NCBI GenBank assembly: GCA_019637615.1
Contig: JAHBVJ010000022.1
Coordinates: forward strand, 62,001-126,000
DNA from: Anaerolineae bacterium
GTDB lineage: Bacteria > Chloroflexota > Anaerolineae > Aggregatilineales > UBA2796
Direction of reading: 5' to 3'
Length of the DNA stretch: 64,000 bases
Part shown: in pieces, positions 16,764-25,347 of the stretch
Layout of the letters: every line of letters begins with the position of its first letter
Position numbering within the stretch: the first letter of the stretch is position 1
Position numbers and translations under genes: made by a program
The notes under the pieces: generated by a model
Databases searched by the model: none
What the model saw: the letters and a program-made list of their open reading frames with translations, nothing else
Told to the model about the DNA's origin: nothing

Positions 16764-18269
16764 ATGATTGATCTAAAACAATATGAAGTTTGGTTTGTCA
16801 CAGGCAGCCAGCATCTTTACGGGCCGCAGACGCTGGAAACCGTCGCACAGCACTCGCGGGAGATCGCCGGCGCTCTGGGCGCATCGGCGGCGATCCCCGT
16901 CAAGGTCATTTTCAAGCCCGTCCTGACTACGCCGGAAGACATCCGCACGCTGTGTTTGGAAGCCAACTCGACACCGAACTGCGTCGGCCTGATCACGTGG
17001 ATGCACACGTTCTCGCCCGCCAAGATGTGGATCGCTGGTCTGAGCCTGCTCAAGAAACCGTTTCTGCACCTGCACACGCAGTACGGACGGGAAATCCCGT
17101 GGTCAAGCATCGATATGGACTTCATGAACCTGAACCAGTCCGCCCACGGCGACCGCGAATTCGGCTTCATCGTCAGCCGCCTGCGTCTGAACCGCAAAGT
17201 CGTCGTCGGTCACTGGTCGGATGCACAAACGCAGAAGGAAATCGGCGTCTGGGCGCGGGCGGCCTGTGCATGGGCGGACTCGCAAGGCGCGCGGCTGGCT
17301 CGCTTTGGCGACAACATGCGCGATGTCGCCGTGACGGAAGGCAACAAAGTTTCGGCGCAGATTCAGCTCGGCTACGATGTGTACGGCTACGGCGTGGGCG
17401 ATCTGGTGAAGTTGGTGAACGAAGCCACCGAAGCCGAGATCACCGAAACGGTGCAAGCCTATCTCGATGAGTACGATGTGGTTCCGGAACTGCGTCCGGG
17501 CGGGGGCAAGCACGCCTCTCTGCGCGAGGGCGCGGCTATCGAAGTTGGACTACGCAACTTCCTCAAGGCGGGCAACTTTAAGGCGTTCACCACGACTTTT
17601 GAAGACCTGCATGGACTGCCACAACTCCCCGGCCTCGCCGTGCAACGGCTGATGCGCGATGGTTACGGGTTCGGCGCGGAGGGCGACTGGAAAACCTCGG
17701 CGCTCGTCCGCGCGATGAAGGTGATGAACGCAGGTCAGGAAGGCGGCGTCAGCTTTATGGAAGACTACACCTATCACTTCAGCGCGACAGGCGACAAGGT
17801 GCTAGGGGCGCATATGCTCGAAATCTGCGAGTCGATTGCGGTAAGCAAGCCCAAGCTGGAGATCCATCCGTTAGGTATCGGCGGCAAAGCCGATCCGGTG
17901 CGCCTCGTGTTTGACGCGCGGACTGGCAGCGCTGTGTGTGCCTCGATCATGGACATGGGGCAGCGCTATCGGCTCGTCGTCAATGTTGTGGATGTCGTCC
18001 CGACCGACGCGCCGCTGCCGAAACTGCCCGTCGCGCGGGCGTTGTGGTTGCCGCGTCCGAACCTCAAAGTGGCTGCTGCCGCGTGGATCTTCGCGGGCGG
18101 CGCGCATCATACTGGCTTCAGCTACTCGATCACGCCGGAGCACCTGCGCGATTTCGCGGAGATGGCAAATATCGAGTTCTTGCTGATCGATGAGAAGACC
18201 GAAGTAGAGTCATTCAAGGAAAAGCTGCGCTGGAACGACCTGTATTACCATCTAGCGCAAGGTATCTAA
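16764..18269 (+). CDS. araA: L-arabinose isomerase
   Basis: 501 residues, the full family length. It converts L-arabinose to L-ribulose, the first step of bacterial arabinose use. The Mn-binding residues fall almost at the E. coli numbers: Glu 306 in GFGAEGDWK, Glu 333 in FMEDYTYHF, His 350 in VLGAH and a His at about 449 in [11 protein letters not shown]. The N-terminus [13 protein letters not shown] is characteristic. CAGGAG precedes the ATG at 16764. araB and araD are not adjacent. A LacI-type operator lies upstream and pentose/hexose phosphate genes lie downstream, separated by a noncoding stretch and an aldolase relic, so araA may be its own unit. Confidence 0.97.
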   Translation: MIDLKQYEVWFVTGSQHLYGPQTLETVAQHSREIAGALGASAAIPVKVIFKPVLTTPEDIRTLCLEANSTPNCVGLITWMHTFSPAKMWIAGLSLLKKPFLHLHTQYGREIPWSSIDMDFMNLNQSAHGDREFGFIVSRLRLNRKVVVGHWSDAQTQKEIGVWARAACAWADSQGARLARFGDNMRDVAVTEGNKVSAQIQLGYDVYGYGVGDLVKLVNEATEAEITETVQAYLDEYDVVPELRPGGGKHASLREGAAIEVGLRNFLKAGNFKAFTTTFEDLHGLPQLPGLAVQRLMRDGYGFGAEGDWKTSALVRAMKVMNAGQEGGVSFMEDYTYHFSATGDKVLGAHMLEICESIAVSKPKLEIHPLGIGGKADPVRLVFDARTGSAVCASIMDMGQRYRLVVNVVDVVPTDAPLPKLPVARALWLPRPNLKVAAAAWIFAGGAHHTGFSYSITPEHLRDFAEMANIEFLLIDEKTEVESFKEKLRWNDLYYHLAQGI

Positions 18270-18454
18270 GACTGCACGAGATTATCGCGGCGTGGGAGAA
18301 GCCTGAGATTGGCACATGCCGCGCTGCGGTCAATCAATCTTGCAGAATGCCCTGAATGGTTCAACCAAGAAGCTGACAAGCCGCTGTCTATCTAGTGTGG
18401 ATGCGGCGAGAAGCTCAATAAGACAATTGGGCATTTAATACTGTTTGTGTGATA
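18270..18454. other. Noncoding stretch after araA
   Basis: About 185 bp without a supportable gene in any frame. Short peptides such as LHEIIAAWEKPEIG can be read, but none extends or is recognised. Possibly decayed coding sequence. Confidence 0.4.
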
Positions 18455-18512
18455 TTCGTAAGTGACTTCAACTGCCTTCAAACCTATATGCAGGGAGTAA
18501 GTCACTTACGAA
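18455..18512. promoter_or_regulatory. 14-bp inverted repeat with palindromic arms
   Basis: TTCGTAAGTGACTT (18455-18468) and AAGTCACTTACGAA (18499-18512) are perfect inverted copies separated by 30 bp. Each arm contains a near-palindrome, AAGT-G/C-ACTT, with centres about 4 helical turns apart. That arrangement suits two dimer sites of one regulator that bridge, as well as a long-loop hairpin. It sits directly upstream of the broken aldolase gene and may once have controlled it. Confidence 0.55.
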
Positions 18513-18569
18513 GTGTGCCCCGGAGTTTCACGAAAATTCATCAAGGACACGCAGCGAAAGAGTGGACTG

Positions 18570-18871
18570 ATGAGGGATCGCGTTCGCGAGATTCTCAGTT
18601 GGTATCGGAGTGAATACCCCGGTGTATTGACAACTCTGTTCCGTCTGGTGTCTCACGGACGACTCGGCGGCACAGGCCAGCTAGTCATTTTCTTCTCTGG
18701 TAGATCTAAGACCAACGAAACTGCCATGCTAGATGAGGTTCGCGCGATTTGCGCCGATGGCGGCTTCGGCTCGATCATTGGGCGGGGCGGAACTCCTCCC
18801 AACGTGAGCAAATGGCAAGGTTGAATCTCCTAGATAAGATCATGCGTATTTACAGAGGGGCAACCCAATAG
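18570..18871 (+). pseudogene. Class I fructose-bisphosphate aldolase (FbaB/DhnA type), internally deleted and frameshifted
   Basis: From the ATG at 18570 the frame reads RVREILSWY...GVLTTLFRLVSHGRLGGTGQLVI, which matches the N-terminus of class I bacterial aldolases just before the VDQG motif. It then jumps at about 18690 to FSGRSKTNETAMLDEVRA...GGFGSIIGR, the family's C-terminal phosphate-binding end. Roughly 200 or more residues, including the Schiff-base Lys region, are missing. At 18781-18790 GGCGG occurs twice in tandem. Removing one copy restores [19 protein letters not shown], the expected C-terminal helix, ending at TAG 18871. It cannot be a working aldolase. pgm follows 14 bp later, so the relic marks an old aldolase-pgm-rpiB-tal operon. 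Confidence 0.85.
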
Positions 18872-18885
18872 CGGCGGAGGAATTA

Positions 18886-20535
18886 ATGGAACTAAACCCT
18901 CGCGCGGGAAAGCTAGCCGATCCAAACTCGCTGGTTAATCTCCCCAAGCTCATTTCTGCCTATTATACGAACGTGCCTGATCCGTCGGTGAGAGAACAAC
19001 GTGTGTCGTTTGGCACTTCCGGACATCGTGGATCGGCACTCAAAACAGCTTTCAATGAATGGCATATTCTTGCTATTAGTCAGGCTATCTGCTTGTACCG
19101 CAAGCACAAGCAGATCGATGGGCCGTTGTTCCTCGGTATGGATACCCATGCGCTCTCGATGCCCGCACTTGCCAGCGCCTTGGAGGTGCTAGCCGCGAAC
19201 GGTGTCGAAGTGATGATTGCCGCCGAGGACGAATACGTGCCGACGCCCGCCATCTCCTTCGCTATTCTGACTTACAACCGTGGACGCAAGACCGGACTCG
19301 CGGACGGGATTGTGATCACGCCTTCTCATAACCCACCAGATGATGGCGGCTTCAAATATAACCCGCCCAATGGGGGGCCAGCAGACGGCAGCGTTACGAG
19401 CTGGATCGAAGCGAGAGCAAATGAGTTTCTGGAAAATGGGCTAAAAGGTGTACAGAGAATCTCTGTACAAAAAGCCTTACACGCATCGACAACGCACCGC
19501 TACGACTATCTCAATGCGTATGTGGCGGCGTTAGCGCAGGTCGTGGATATGGATGTCATTCGCGACTCGAAGCTCAACTTGGGGGTTGATCCGCTCGGTG
19601 GGGCTGGCGTCCATTATTGGGAGCCGATTGCTGACCGCTACCATTTGAACCTGACCGTGGTCAACCATACCGTCGATCCAACTTTCCGCTTCATGACTCT
19701 AGACTGGGACGGGCAAATTCGCATGGATCCGTCCTCGCCCTATGCCATGCAAAGCTTGATCGACTTGAAAGATAAATTCGACCTCGCCTTCGCCTGCGAT
19801 ACCGACCATGATCGGCACGGCATTGTCACACGGAGCGTGGGATTATTGCCGCCCAATCACTACCTTTCGGTACTCGTCTACTACCTCTTTCAACACCGCC
19901 CGCGCTGGAATAAGGCCGCCGCTGTTGGCAAGACCCTAGTAAGCAGTCAGATGATTGATCGTGTCACGGCAAAACTTGGTCGCCCGCTTTATGAGGTGCC
20001 CGTCGGCTTCAAGTGGTTTGTCGATGGCTTACTTGACGGGTCTCTCGGTTTTGTCGGTGAGGAAAGCGCAGGCGCATCTTTTGTCCGCTTCGATGGCGAT
20101 GTGTGGACAACAGATAAGGACGGCATGATCCCATCTTTGGTAGCGGCAGAGATCACGGCCCGCATGGGACATGACCCCGGCGAACTCTATGCCGACCTGA
20201 CGCGCGAATTTGGTGAGCCGGTTTACGAACGATTTGAAGCTCCCGCGACGCCGGAACAAAAAGCAGCACTGGCGAAGCTCTCTCCAGAGCAAGTCAACAG
20301 CAAAGAACTGGCTGGTGAAGCAATCCAAGCCGTCCTCACCAACGCACCGGGGAACGGCGCTGCAATCGGCGGGCTAAAAGTCGTGGTGAAAAGCGGCTGG
20401 TTTGCGGCGCGTCCTTCGGGGACTGAAAACATTTACAAGATCTATGCGGAGAGCTTTCGAGGATCAGATCATTTGCAGCGTCTCCTTGAAGAAGCTCAAT
20501 TAATCGTCAACGAGGCTATCGCCGTCAAACGCTAA
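18886..20535 (+). CDS. pgm: Phosphoglucomutase (alpha-D-glucose phosphate-specific)
   Basis: 549 residues, as expected for the long PGM subgroup. It interconverts glucose-1-P and glucose-6-P. FGTSGHRG near residue 42, the phosphoserine loop TPSHNPP with Ser 147, the Mg site DTDHDRH (305-311), the sugar-binding GEESAGASF and the phosphate-binding [15 protein letters not shown] at the C-terminus are all present. GGAGG lies 7 bases before the ATG. First intact gene of a close-packed run with rpiB, tal and a HAD phosphatase. Confidence 0.95.
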   Translation: MELNPRAGKLADPNSLVNLPKLISAYYTNVPDPSVREQRVSFGTSGHRGSALKTAFNEWHILAISQAICLYRKHKQIDGPLFLGMDTHALSMPALASALEVLAANGVEVMIAAEDEYVPTPAISFAILTYNRGRKTGLADGIVITPSHNPPDDGGFKYNPPNGGPADGSVTSWIEARANEFLENGLKGVQRISVQKALHASTTHRYDYLNAYVAALAQVVDMDVIRDSKLNLGVDPLGGAGVHYWEPIADRYHLNLTVVNHTVDPTFRFMTLDWDGQIRMDPSSPYAMQSLIDLKDKFDLAFACDTDHDRHGIVTRSVGLLPPNHYLSVLVYYLFQHRPRWNKAAAVGKTLVSSQMIDRVTAKLGRPLYEVPVGFKWFVDGLLDGSLGFVGEESAGASFVRFDGDVWTTDKDGMIPSLVAAEITARMGHDPGELYADLTREFGEPVYERFEAPATPEQKAALAKLSPEQVNSKELAGEAIQAVLTNAPGNGAAIGGLKVVVKSGWFAARPSGTENIYKIYAESFRGSDHLQRLLEEAQLIVNEAIAVKR

Positions 20536-20626
20536 CGCCACAGCCTAAGGAGTGTCTTGTCTATCAATCAGGGGTCTCGCTGATAAAACACCACGAAGAC
20601 GCATGATAACATGCGAGGGGAAGCAA

Positions 20627-21085
20627 ATGCACATCGGATTCGCGACGGATCATGGTGGCTATGTTTTGAAGGAACCGATCCTGAAGGCGCTGCATGAGTC
20701 CGGGCATACAGTCAACGATTTCGGCGCTTACGAACTAGACCCCGGTGATGATTATCCGGACTTTGTTATCCCGCTGGCTAAAGTGGTCGCATCCCGCCAA
20801 GTTGACCGTGGAATTGCCATTTGCGGCAGCGGCGTCGGTGCCAATTTCGCTGCTAACAAAATTCCCGGTGTTCGGTCAGCGCTCATCCATGAGAGCTTTT
20901 CTGCCCATCAGGGCGTTGAAGACGACGATATGAACCTGCTGTGCTTAGGCGGGCGGGTGGTCGGGGTAGCGTTGGCACTGGAAATCATTCAAATCTATCT
21001 GGACGCTCACTATCTGAGAACCGAACGGTTTGAACGACGATTGGCAAAGGTAGCTGCACTAGAATCTAAGGAGTCAATCACATGA
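20627..21085 (+). CDS. rpiB: Ribose-5-phosphate isomerase B / LacA-LacB family sugar isomerase
   Basis: 152 residues from the ATG at 20627, which GAGGGGAAG precedes; the open frame upstream of it shows no family match. It belongs to the RpiB/LacAB fold. ATDHGG (substrate Asp and His), DYPDF, the catalytic Cys in CGSGVGANFAANK and GGRVVGVALA are recognisable. RpiB interconverts ribose-5-P and ribulose-5-P, though allose- or galactose-6-P isomerases look alike. Its overlap with transaldolase (ATGA at 21082) favours a pentose phosphate role. Confidence 0.9.
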   Translation: MHIGFATDHGGYVLKEPILKALHESGHTVNDFGAYELDPGDDYPDFVIPLAKVVASRQVDRGIAICGSGVGANFAANKIPGVRSALIHESFSAHQGVEDDDMNLLCLGGRVVGVALALEIIQIYLDAHYLRTERFERRLAKVAALESKESIT

Positions 21086-22224
21086 ATACGAATCCACTCA
21101 TCGGGCTAGAAGCCTTCGGGCAGAGCATATGGCTCGACTTTCTCAGCCGTAAAGCGCTAGATAATGGCGACATCAAGAACTTGATCGATCAAGATGGCGT
21201 CAGTGGCTTGACCTCAAACCCTTCTATCTTTGAAAAGGCCATCGCGGGTAGCCCCGACTATGACGACGCCATACAGGTGATGGCGCGTGAAGGGAAGAGC
21301 ATTGAAAAGATATATGAAGCGCTAACCATAGAAGATATCCAACGCGCCGCTGATCTCTTCCGTCCTACGTATGATCGGCTAGATGGGGCAGATGGCTTCG
21401 TGAGCCTTGAGGTTTCCCCGAAATTGGCGCATGACACCAATGGCACGATTGCGGAAGCCCGTCATCTGTGGGCAGCAGTCAACCGCCCCAACGTCATGAT
21501 CAAAGTCCCCGGCACGCGCGAAGGCATCCCCGCTATCCAACAATTGATCGGAGAAGGGATCAATATCAACATAACACTGCTATTCGGGCTGCCGCGTTAT
21601 CGTGAGGTTGTGGACGCCTATTTGACCGGTCTGGAAACCTTAGCGGCGCATGGTCAACCGCTGAACCGGATCGCGTCGGTGGCGAGCTTCTTCCTGAGCC
21701 GGATTGACGTGCTAATCGACCCCATGCTAGAGAAACTGCGCTTGGCGGACGGCGCTGTCGCGGATATTGTCGCTGGCTTGCATGGGAAAAGCGCGATTTC
21801 CAGTGCCAAAATAGCTTATCAAATCTATCAGGAGAGTTTTGGTGCAGCGCGCTTCCAAAAATTAGCGCGCGCGGGTGCGCATACGCAGCGGCTGCTGTGG
21901 GCGAGCACCAGTACCAAAAATCCAGACTACAGCGACGTTATGTATGTCGAGGCGTTGATTGGTCGCGAGACTATTGATACCGTCCCGCTAGAAACAGTCG
22001 CGGCGTATCGGGATCATGGCAACCCGGCGGCACGCTTGGAAGACGGCATACAAGAAGCTTACCGCGTACTAGAAGGCTTGCGTCAGGCCGGACTTGATCT
22101 AGATGCGCTGACCCAACAACTCGAAGATGAGGGCGTAGCGAAATTTAACCAAGCCTTCGACCAACTGACCACCGCGTTGCGGGACAAACGGAATGCCACC
22201 GTTCAAAAATCGGTGACTTCATGA
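21082..22224 (+). CDS. tal: Transaldolase
   Basis: 380 residues, the longer transaldolase type. It moves a dihydroxyacetone unit between sugar phosphates in the non-oxidative pentose phosphate pathway. The Schiff-base Lys is in NVMIKVPGTREG (about residue 141). SGLTSNPSIFEKAI (42-55) and the ASTSTKNPDYSD...YVEALIG segment are characteristic. Start and stop overlap the neighbours by 4 bases on both sides, so rpiB, tal and the HAD gene are translationally coupled. With pgm and araA nearby, the block links arabinose and hexose phosphates. Confidence 0.95.
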   Translation: MNTNPLIGLEAFGQSIWLDFLSRKALDNGDIKNLIDQDGVSGLTSNPSIFEKAIAGSPDYDDAIQVMAREGKSIEKIYEALTIEDIQRAADLFRPTYDRLDGADGFVSLEVSPKLAHDTNGTIAEARHLWAAVNRPNVMIKVPGTREGIPAIQQLIGEGININITLLFGLPRYREVVDAYLTGLETLAAHGQPLNRIASVASFFLSRIDVLIDPMLEKLRLADGAVADIVAGLHGKSAISSAKIAYQIYQESFGAARFQKLARAGAHTQRLLWASTSTKNPDYSDVMYVEALIGRETIDTVPLETVAAYRDHGNPAARLEDGIQEAYRVLEGLRQAGLDLDALTQQLEDEGVAKFNQAFDQLTTALRDKRNATVQKSVTS

Positions 22225-22847
22225 GTCCATCCGTGCCGGTCACGACCCTATTCTTGGACATCGGCGGTGTTTTGCTCACCAATGGATGGGATCACCATGC
22301 TCGAACCCGCGCGGCGGAAAAGTTCGGCTTGGACTACAACGAAATGAATGAGCGCCACCACTTGACCTTTGATACCTATGAAGAAGGCAAGCTCGGCCTT
22401 GATGAATATCTGGATCGAACCGTGTTTTATCAAGAGCGCTCATTCTCGGTAGATGAGTTCAAGACGTTCATGTACGCGCAGTCTCAACCTTTTCCGGAGA
22501 TGCTTGAGCTGATGCGTGGGCTTAAGCGGCAGTATGGGCTTGAAGTCGCGGCAGTTAGCAACGAAGGGCGTGAGCTTACGATGTATCGCGTTCAGCAGTT
22601 CAACCTGAGGAGCGTGATTGATTTCTTCATCTCATCGTGCTTTGTCCACTACCGTAAACCGGACGCAGACATCTACCGCATTGCCTTAGACATCGCGCAG
22701 GTGCGTCCCGAACAGGTAGTGTACATCGAGGATCGAGCGATGTTTGTCGAGGTAGCGAAAGGGCTAGGGATTCGCAGCATCCTGCATCAGGATTACGACT
22801 CCACCAGAAAACACCTTGAGACACTCGGACTTTTGCTGAAAACGTGA
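22221..22847 (+). CDS. HAD-family sugar-phosphatase-like hydrolase
   Basis: 208 residues. The HAD nucleophile motif is FLDIGGVLL (Asp about residue 11), where the second Asp of DxD is replaced by Gly, as in the GGV type of HAD-IA proteins. AAVSNEGRE is motif II, a Lys in HYRKPDADIYRIA is motif III, and VYIEDRAMFVEVAKGLG is motif IV. The cap helices lie at about residues 25-95. The terminal position in the pgm-rpiB-tal run suggests a sugar phosphate substrate. It could be a phosphatase or a mutase; no beta-PGM signature is evident. Confidence 0.88.
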   Translation: MSPSVPVTTLFLDIGGVLLTNGWDHHARTRAAEKFGLDYNEMNERHHLTFDTYEEGKLGLDEYLDRTVFYQERSFSVDEFKTFMYAQSQPFPEMLELMRGLKRQYGLEVAAVSNEGRELTMYRVQQFNLRSVIDFFISSCFVHYRKPDADIYRIALDIAQVRPEQVVYIEDRAMFVEVAKGLGIRSILHQDYDSTRKHLETLGLLLKT

Positions 22848-23143
22848 GAAAAGCCCGCAAATAGCGGATTAACAATACCAGATTGAGCGAGTGGGTTCGG
22901 ATGTGATGGGGCGCAGTCTGGTATTGAAGGAATGACTTTTATGACACGTCCAGTAGAACCAACGATTCTGGCGATGTTGCCGTCTCGTCCACCGACGAAG
23001 CCTTAAAAAACAGATCGGTAGCCACGAAAAGGCTTGGGGCAGTCCGGCTAATCCTATTCTTTACCTTAGCGACACCGCCCACGCTTGAACTCATGGCGCT
23101 ACTTATCGCCAAGTTTGGCAGGTTTAGTTAACATTAAGCGAAT
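22848..23143. other. Noncoding stretch with inverted repeat and 21-codon reading frame
   Basis: CAATACCAGA (22873-22882) and TCTGGTATTG (22917-22926) form a perfect 10-bp inverted repeat with a 34-base spacer. Nine bases after an AAGGA follows an ATG (22941) opening 21 codons that end at TAA 23006 (MTRPVEPTILAM...). I do not recognise the peptide. It may be a small gene, a leader peptide, or the remains of a further sugar gene. Confidence 0.35.
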
Positions 23144-24484
23144 ATGTTAGGTTTTTCACTATGGAATTTATCTTATATGCCAGCCACATCACAAATCGAA
23201 TTGATCACGGGGATAACAGCAGATGAGATTGCAGCTTCTATTAAAGACGAATCGCTGATTTTATTGTCCCCACGGCTACGCAATCGCAATTCCTTCATAG
23301 CATGGTTTACGTCATTCGGGGTAGCAACATTTTTCCATGCACTTGCGCCATCCGATACAACATTAGTTGAATTCCTGAAAAATGTTGTTGACAAAGGCCG
23401 CGATGTTGATCGTGAGTTTGGTAGCCAGCTTACCCAAGCCTTGAATTCAAGATCGGCAAGTATTGAAGATTATGCCGATGCGTTCGCGATGGATATTAGC
23501 AAGATACGCCCCAAACTGGACTTTGTGGTTCTGGATAACTTCGACTACTTGCAACCATCCAATGATAACGACATGTTCTTCTTGCGGTTAGTGCGCAATT
23601 TCCCGAAGGGAATACGACTTGTCATCAACTCGCGAGTGCTGGCGACGCAACCTTGGGCCACGCTCATTCGGGAACAAAAAGCCGTTGCCCTAGGAGATGA
23701 TAAAACGCTGGATGGCGGGATTTTTGATCCACAAAAACCAAACGAGGCACATCTCGAAGTTTATGCCCTCGCGGGTGGCAACACGTATGTGAATGGCTGG
23801 CCTATCACAACATGGGATGGCCCGTTGCCTAAACAGCTATTCTATTATTTTGTGGATCATCCAATGGCGACGCGGGATGAGATATTTGCGGTATTTTGGC
23901 CCGATCTGCCCACGAAGGAGGCGACGAACGTATTTCATGTCACCAAGCGGAAAATCTCTGAGCGACTAGGGTTTGAATTGACGGCGTATGCAAGCGCATT
24001 CTACCGTCCATCGGGGCAAATGGCGATCCATTACGATGTGCAGAATTTCGAAGCCCTGCTACAGACTGCCTCGTTCGAAGATGAAGATATTACCGAAATC
24101 CCACAAGCGTGGCTTGATCTCATTCGTTTGTATCGCACGCCGTTTTTGCCGCAAATGACTACCCCTTGGATCGAAAAACGCAGAGAGCAGCTTAAGCAAG
24201 CGTATACGGGTGTCTTGATCGGGATCGGGCGGGTTTACAACGCCCGCAACGATGCGACGAACGCTATCACGTATTATATGCGAGCGCTGCGTGAGTATCC
24301 TGAACGTGAAGATGTACATCGCGAACTGATGCGGCTACATGCTGCACACCACGATGTCGATAAGGTCGTAGAACAATATAAAATGCTGACGAGTATTTTG
24401 AAGCGAACACTCAATATTGCACCCTCCAAAACAACACGGCAATATTACGAGGGGTTGATAGGGCATGAACTCGCCTCAAGATGA
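23144..24484 (+). CDS. SARP/BTAD-type transcriptional activator-like protein
   Basis: 446 residues (a start at 23177 is also possible). The C-terminal third shows a bacterial transcriptional activator domain: a winged-helix-like piece around MATRDEIFAVFWPDLPTKEATNVFHVTKRKISERLG, then TPFLPQ...W.E.RREQLKQAYTGVLIGIG, and TPR-like helices around NAITYYMRALREYPEREDVHRELMRLH. The first 200 residues resemble a reduced STAND/LuxR-type ATPase module (LDFVVLDNFDYLQ as a Walker B-like strand, RLVINSR), but no P-loop is visible. So it is probably a non-hydrolysing regulator. Its target is unknown; the gene stands alone with a palindrome-rich region after it. Confidence 0.75.
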   Translation: MLGFSLWNLSYMPATSQIELITGITADEIAASIKDESLILLSPRLRNRNSFIAWFTSFGVATFFHALAPSDTTLVEFLKNVVDKGRDVDREFGSQLTQALNSRSASIEDYADAFAMDISKIRPKLDFVVLDNFDYLQPSNDNDMFFLRLVRNFPKGIRLVINSRVLATQPWATLIREQKAVALGDDKTLDGGIFDPQKPNEAHLEVYALAGGNTYVNGWPITTWDGPLPKQLFYYFVDHPMATRDEIFAVFWPDLPTKEATNVFHVTKRKISERLGFELTAYASAFYRPSGQMAIHYDVQNFEALLQTASFEDEDITEIPQAWLDLIRLYRTPFLPQMTTPWIEKRREQLKQAYTGVLIGIGRVYNARNDATNAITYYMRALREYPEREDVHRELMRLHAAHHDVDKVVEQYKMLTSILKRTLNIAPSKTTRQYYEGLIGHELASR

Positions 24485-24503
24485 TGTGCGTTCGCCTCTG
24501 TGT

Positions 24504-24588
24504 CAGCAGGGATTGGGTCTAGGGCTTGGTGAGTCTTCGCGATCTATGTAGTGGTTGTCCAGCACCGCGAAGACGCGCAGCAGGGATT
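24504..24588. repeat. Direct repeats bracketing an inverted repeat
   Basis: CAGCAGGGATT occurs at 24504-24514 and 24578-24588. Between them GTCTTCGCG (24533-24541) and CGCGAAGAC (24566-24574) are perfect 9-bp inverted copies. It resembles a tiny repeat element or a relic of an insertion. No coding content. Confidence 0.45.
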
Positions 24589-24624
24589 AGGCTCACCGTA
24601 GGCAGTTGACTCTCATGAGCATGG

Positions 24625-24684
24625 AGAAAGTATTATCAGGTTAGGATGTTCTAACTTGATAATACTTTCTATTTACTGTATAAT
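24625..24684 (+). promoter_or_regulatory. Strong promoter with -35 box inside a 46-bp palindrome
   Basis: A 20-bp stem (24625-24644 with 24651-24670, one G.T) and 6-base loop form a nearly perfect palindrome. The right arm contains TTGATA (24656-24661), followed at 17 bp by consensus TATAAT (24679-24684). A dimeric repressor bound to the palindrome would cover the -35 box. The sequence could also form a terminator-like hairpin for the upstream gene, with TTTCTATTT following. Confidence 0.7.
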
Positions 24685-24690
24685 GCATCG

Positions 24691-24960
24691 TCGGCGGATG
24701 GTATGACTTGTTAAGTCGCCGCCACCTCATCCGCTTGATTATTGCGTACCTGATCCTATGTGATCGGTTTGGCTGCTCAAATTGCGATCATAAAACCGAT
24801 CATCACGCGCAACCGTTGCGGCCTTTTATGATCAGTTTCACGCACAACCTTACCCCTATCGATCCTACTTCCGCTGTTTTCTGACCATGGTTATGATCGG
24901 AAAGTACGCATCCAAAGGTCTTGCTGCGTAAGATGAATAACGCTATAAGGTTGTGCATAG
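24691..24960 (+). ncRNA. Candidate RNA downstream of the palindromic promoter
   Basis: The promoter at 24656-24684 points into about 280 bp with no reading frame on this strand, before a convergent gene at 24975. The stretch holds TGATCGGTTT (24761-24770) with AAACCGATCA (24793-24802), CGCAA-CCG-TTGCG near 24808-24820, and repeated ATGATC words. It shows no similarity to the three-copy RNA family. A regulated small RNA is a reasonable guess. No terminator with a T-run was found. Confidence 0.35.
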
Positions 24961-24974
24961 ACAGGGTTTGAAGG

Positions 24975-25229
24975 TCAGTTGCTGAACCAGTTGAGGAGGC
25001 GCTGGACAAGATTGCGCTTGCGCGCACGTTCCTGCTGCAATTCGCGCTGAAGCTGACTAGTCAGCACTTCAAGCTCGTCAATCGACATCCGCGCGCCGTT
25101 GACGAGTACCCAATTATTTCCAATGTCGCGCAGTTCGCTTGGTGGTCGGCGGAACAGCGCTGAATATGCCTCGTGATAGCGAAACATCGCCTTATCTGTC
25201 GTCACGAAACCCTCCGCCATTATTTTCAA
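24975..25229 (-). CDS. Small coiled-coil protein of unknown function
   Basis: 84 residues; a second Met at 25220 is an alternative start. The first half is a compact mixed segment (FVTTDKAMFRYHEAYSALF, NNWVLVNGARMSIDELE). The second half is a charged helix with heptad spacing (LEVLTSQLQRELQQERARKRNLVQRLLNWF), so a coiled coil is likely. I do not recognise a family. The good codon pattern and its position in an otherwise empty gap support a real gene. It lies 118 bp after the convergently ended region and upstream of no operon partner. Function unknown. Confidence 0.6.
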   Translation of the reverse strand: MKIMAEGFVTTDKAMFRYHEAYSALFRRPPSELRDIGNNWVLVNGARMSIDELEVLTSQLQRELQQERARKRNLVQRLLNWFSN

Positions 25230-25347
25230 CGTAAGATTAGGGTGATGGATTAAGATTCATTGTAACACGAAGCTAGTCGCCATGCTGCCTGAATGTCGTG
25301 CATTTTTCATGAAATCCGTACGATTTTCGATCACCCGTTACGATCCA

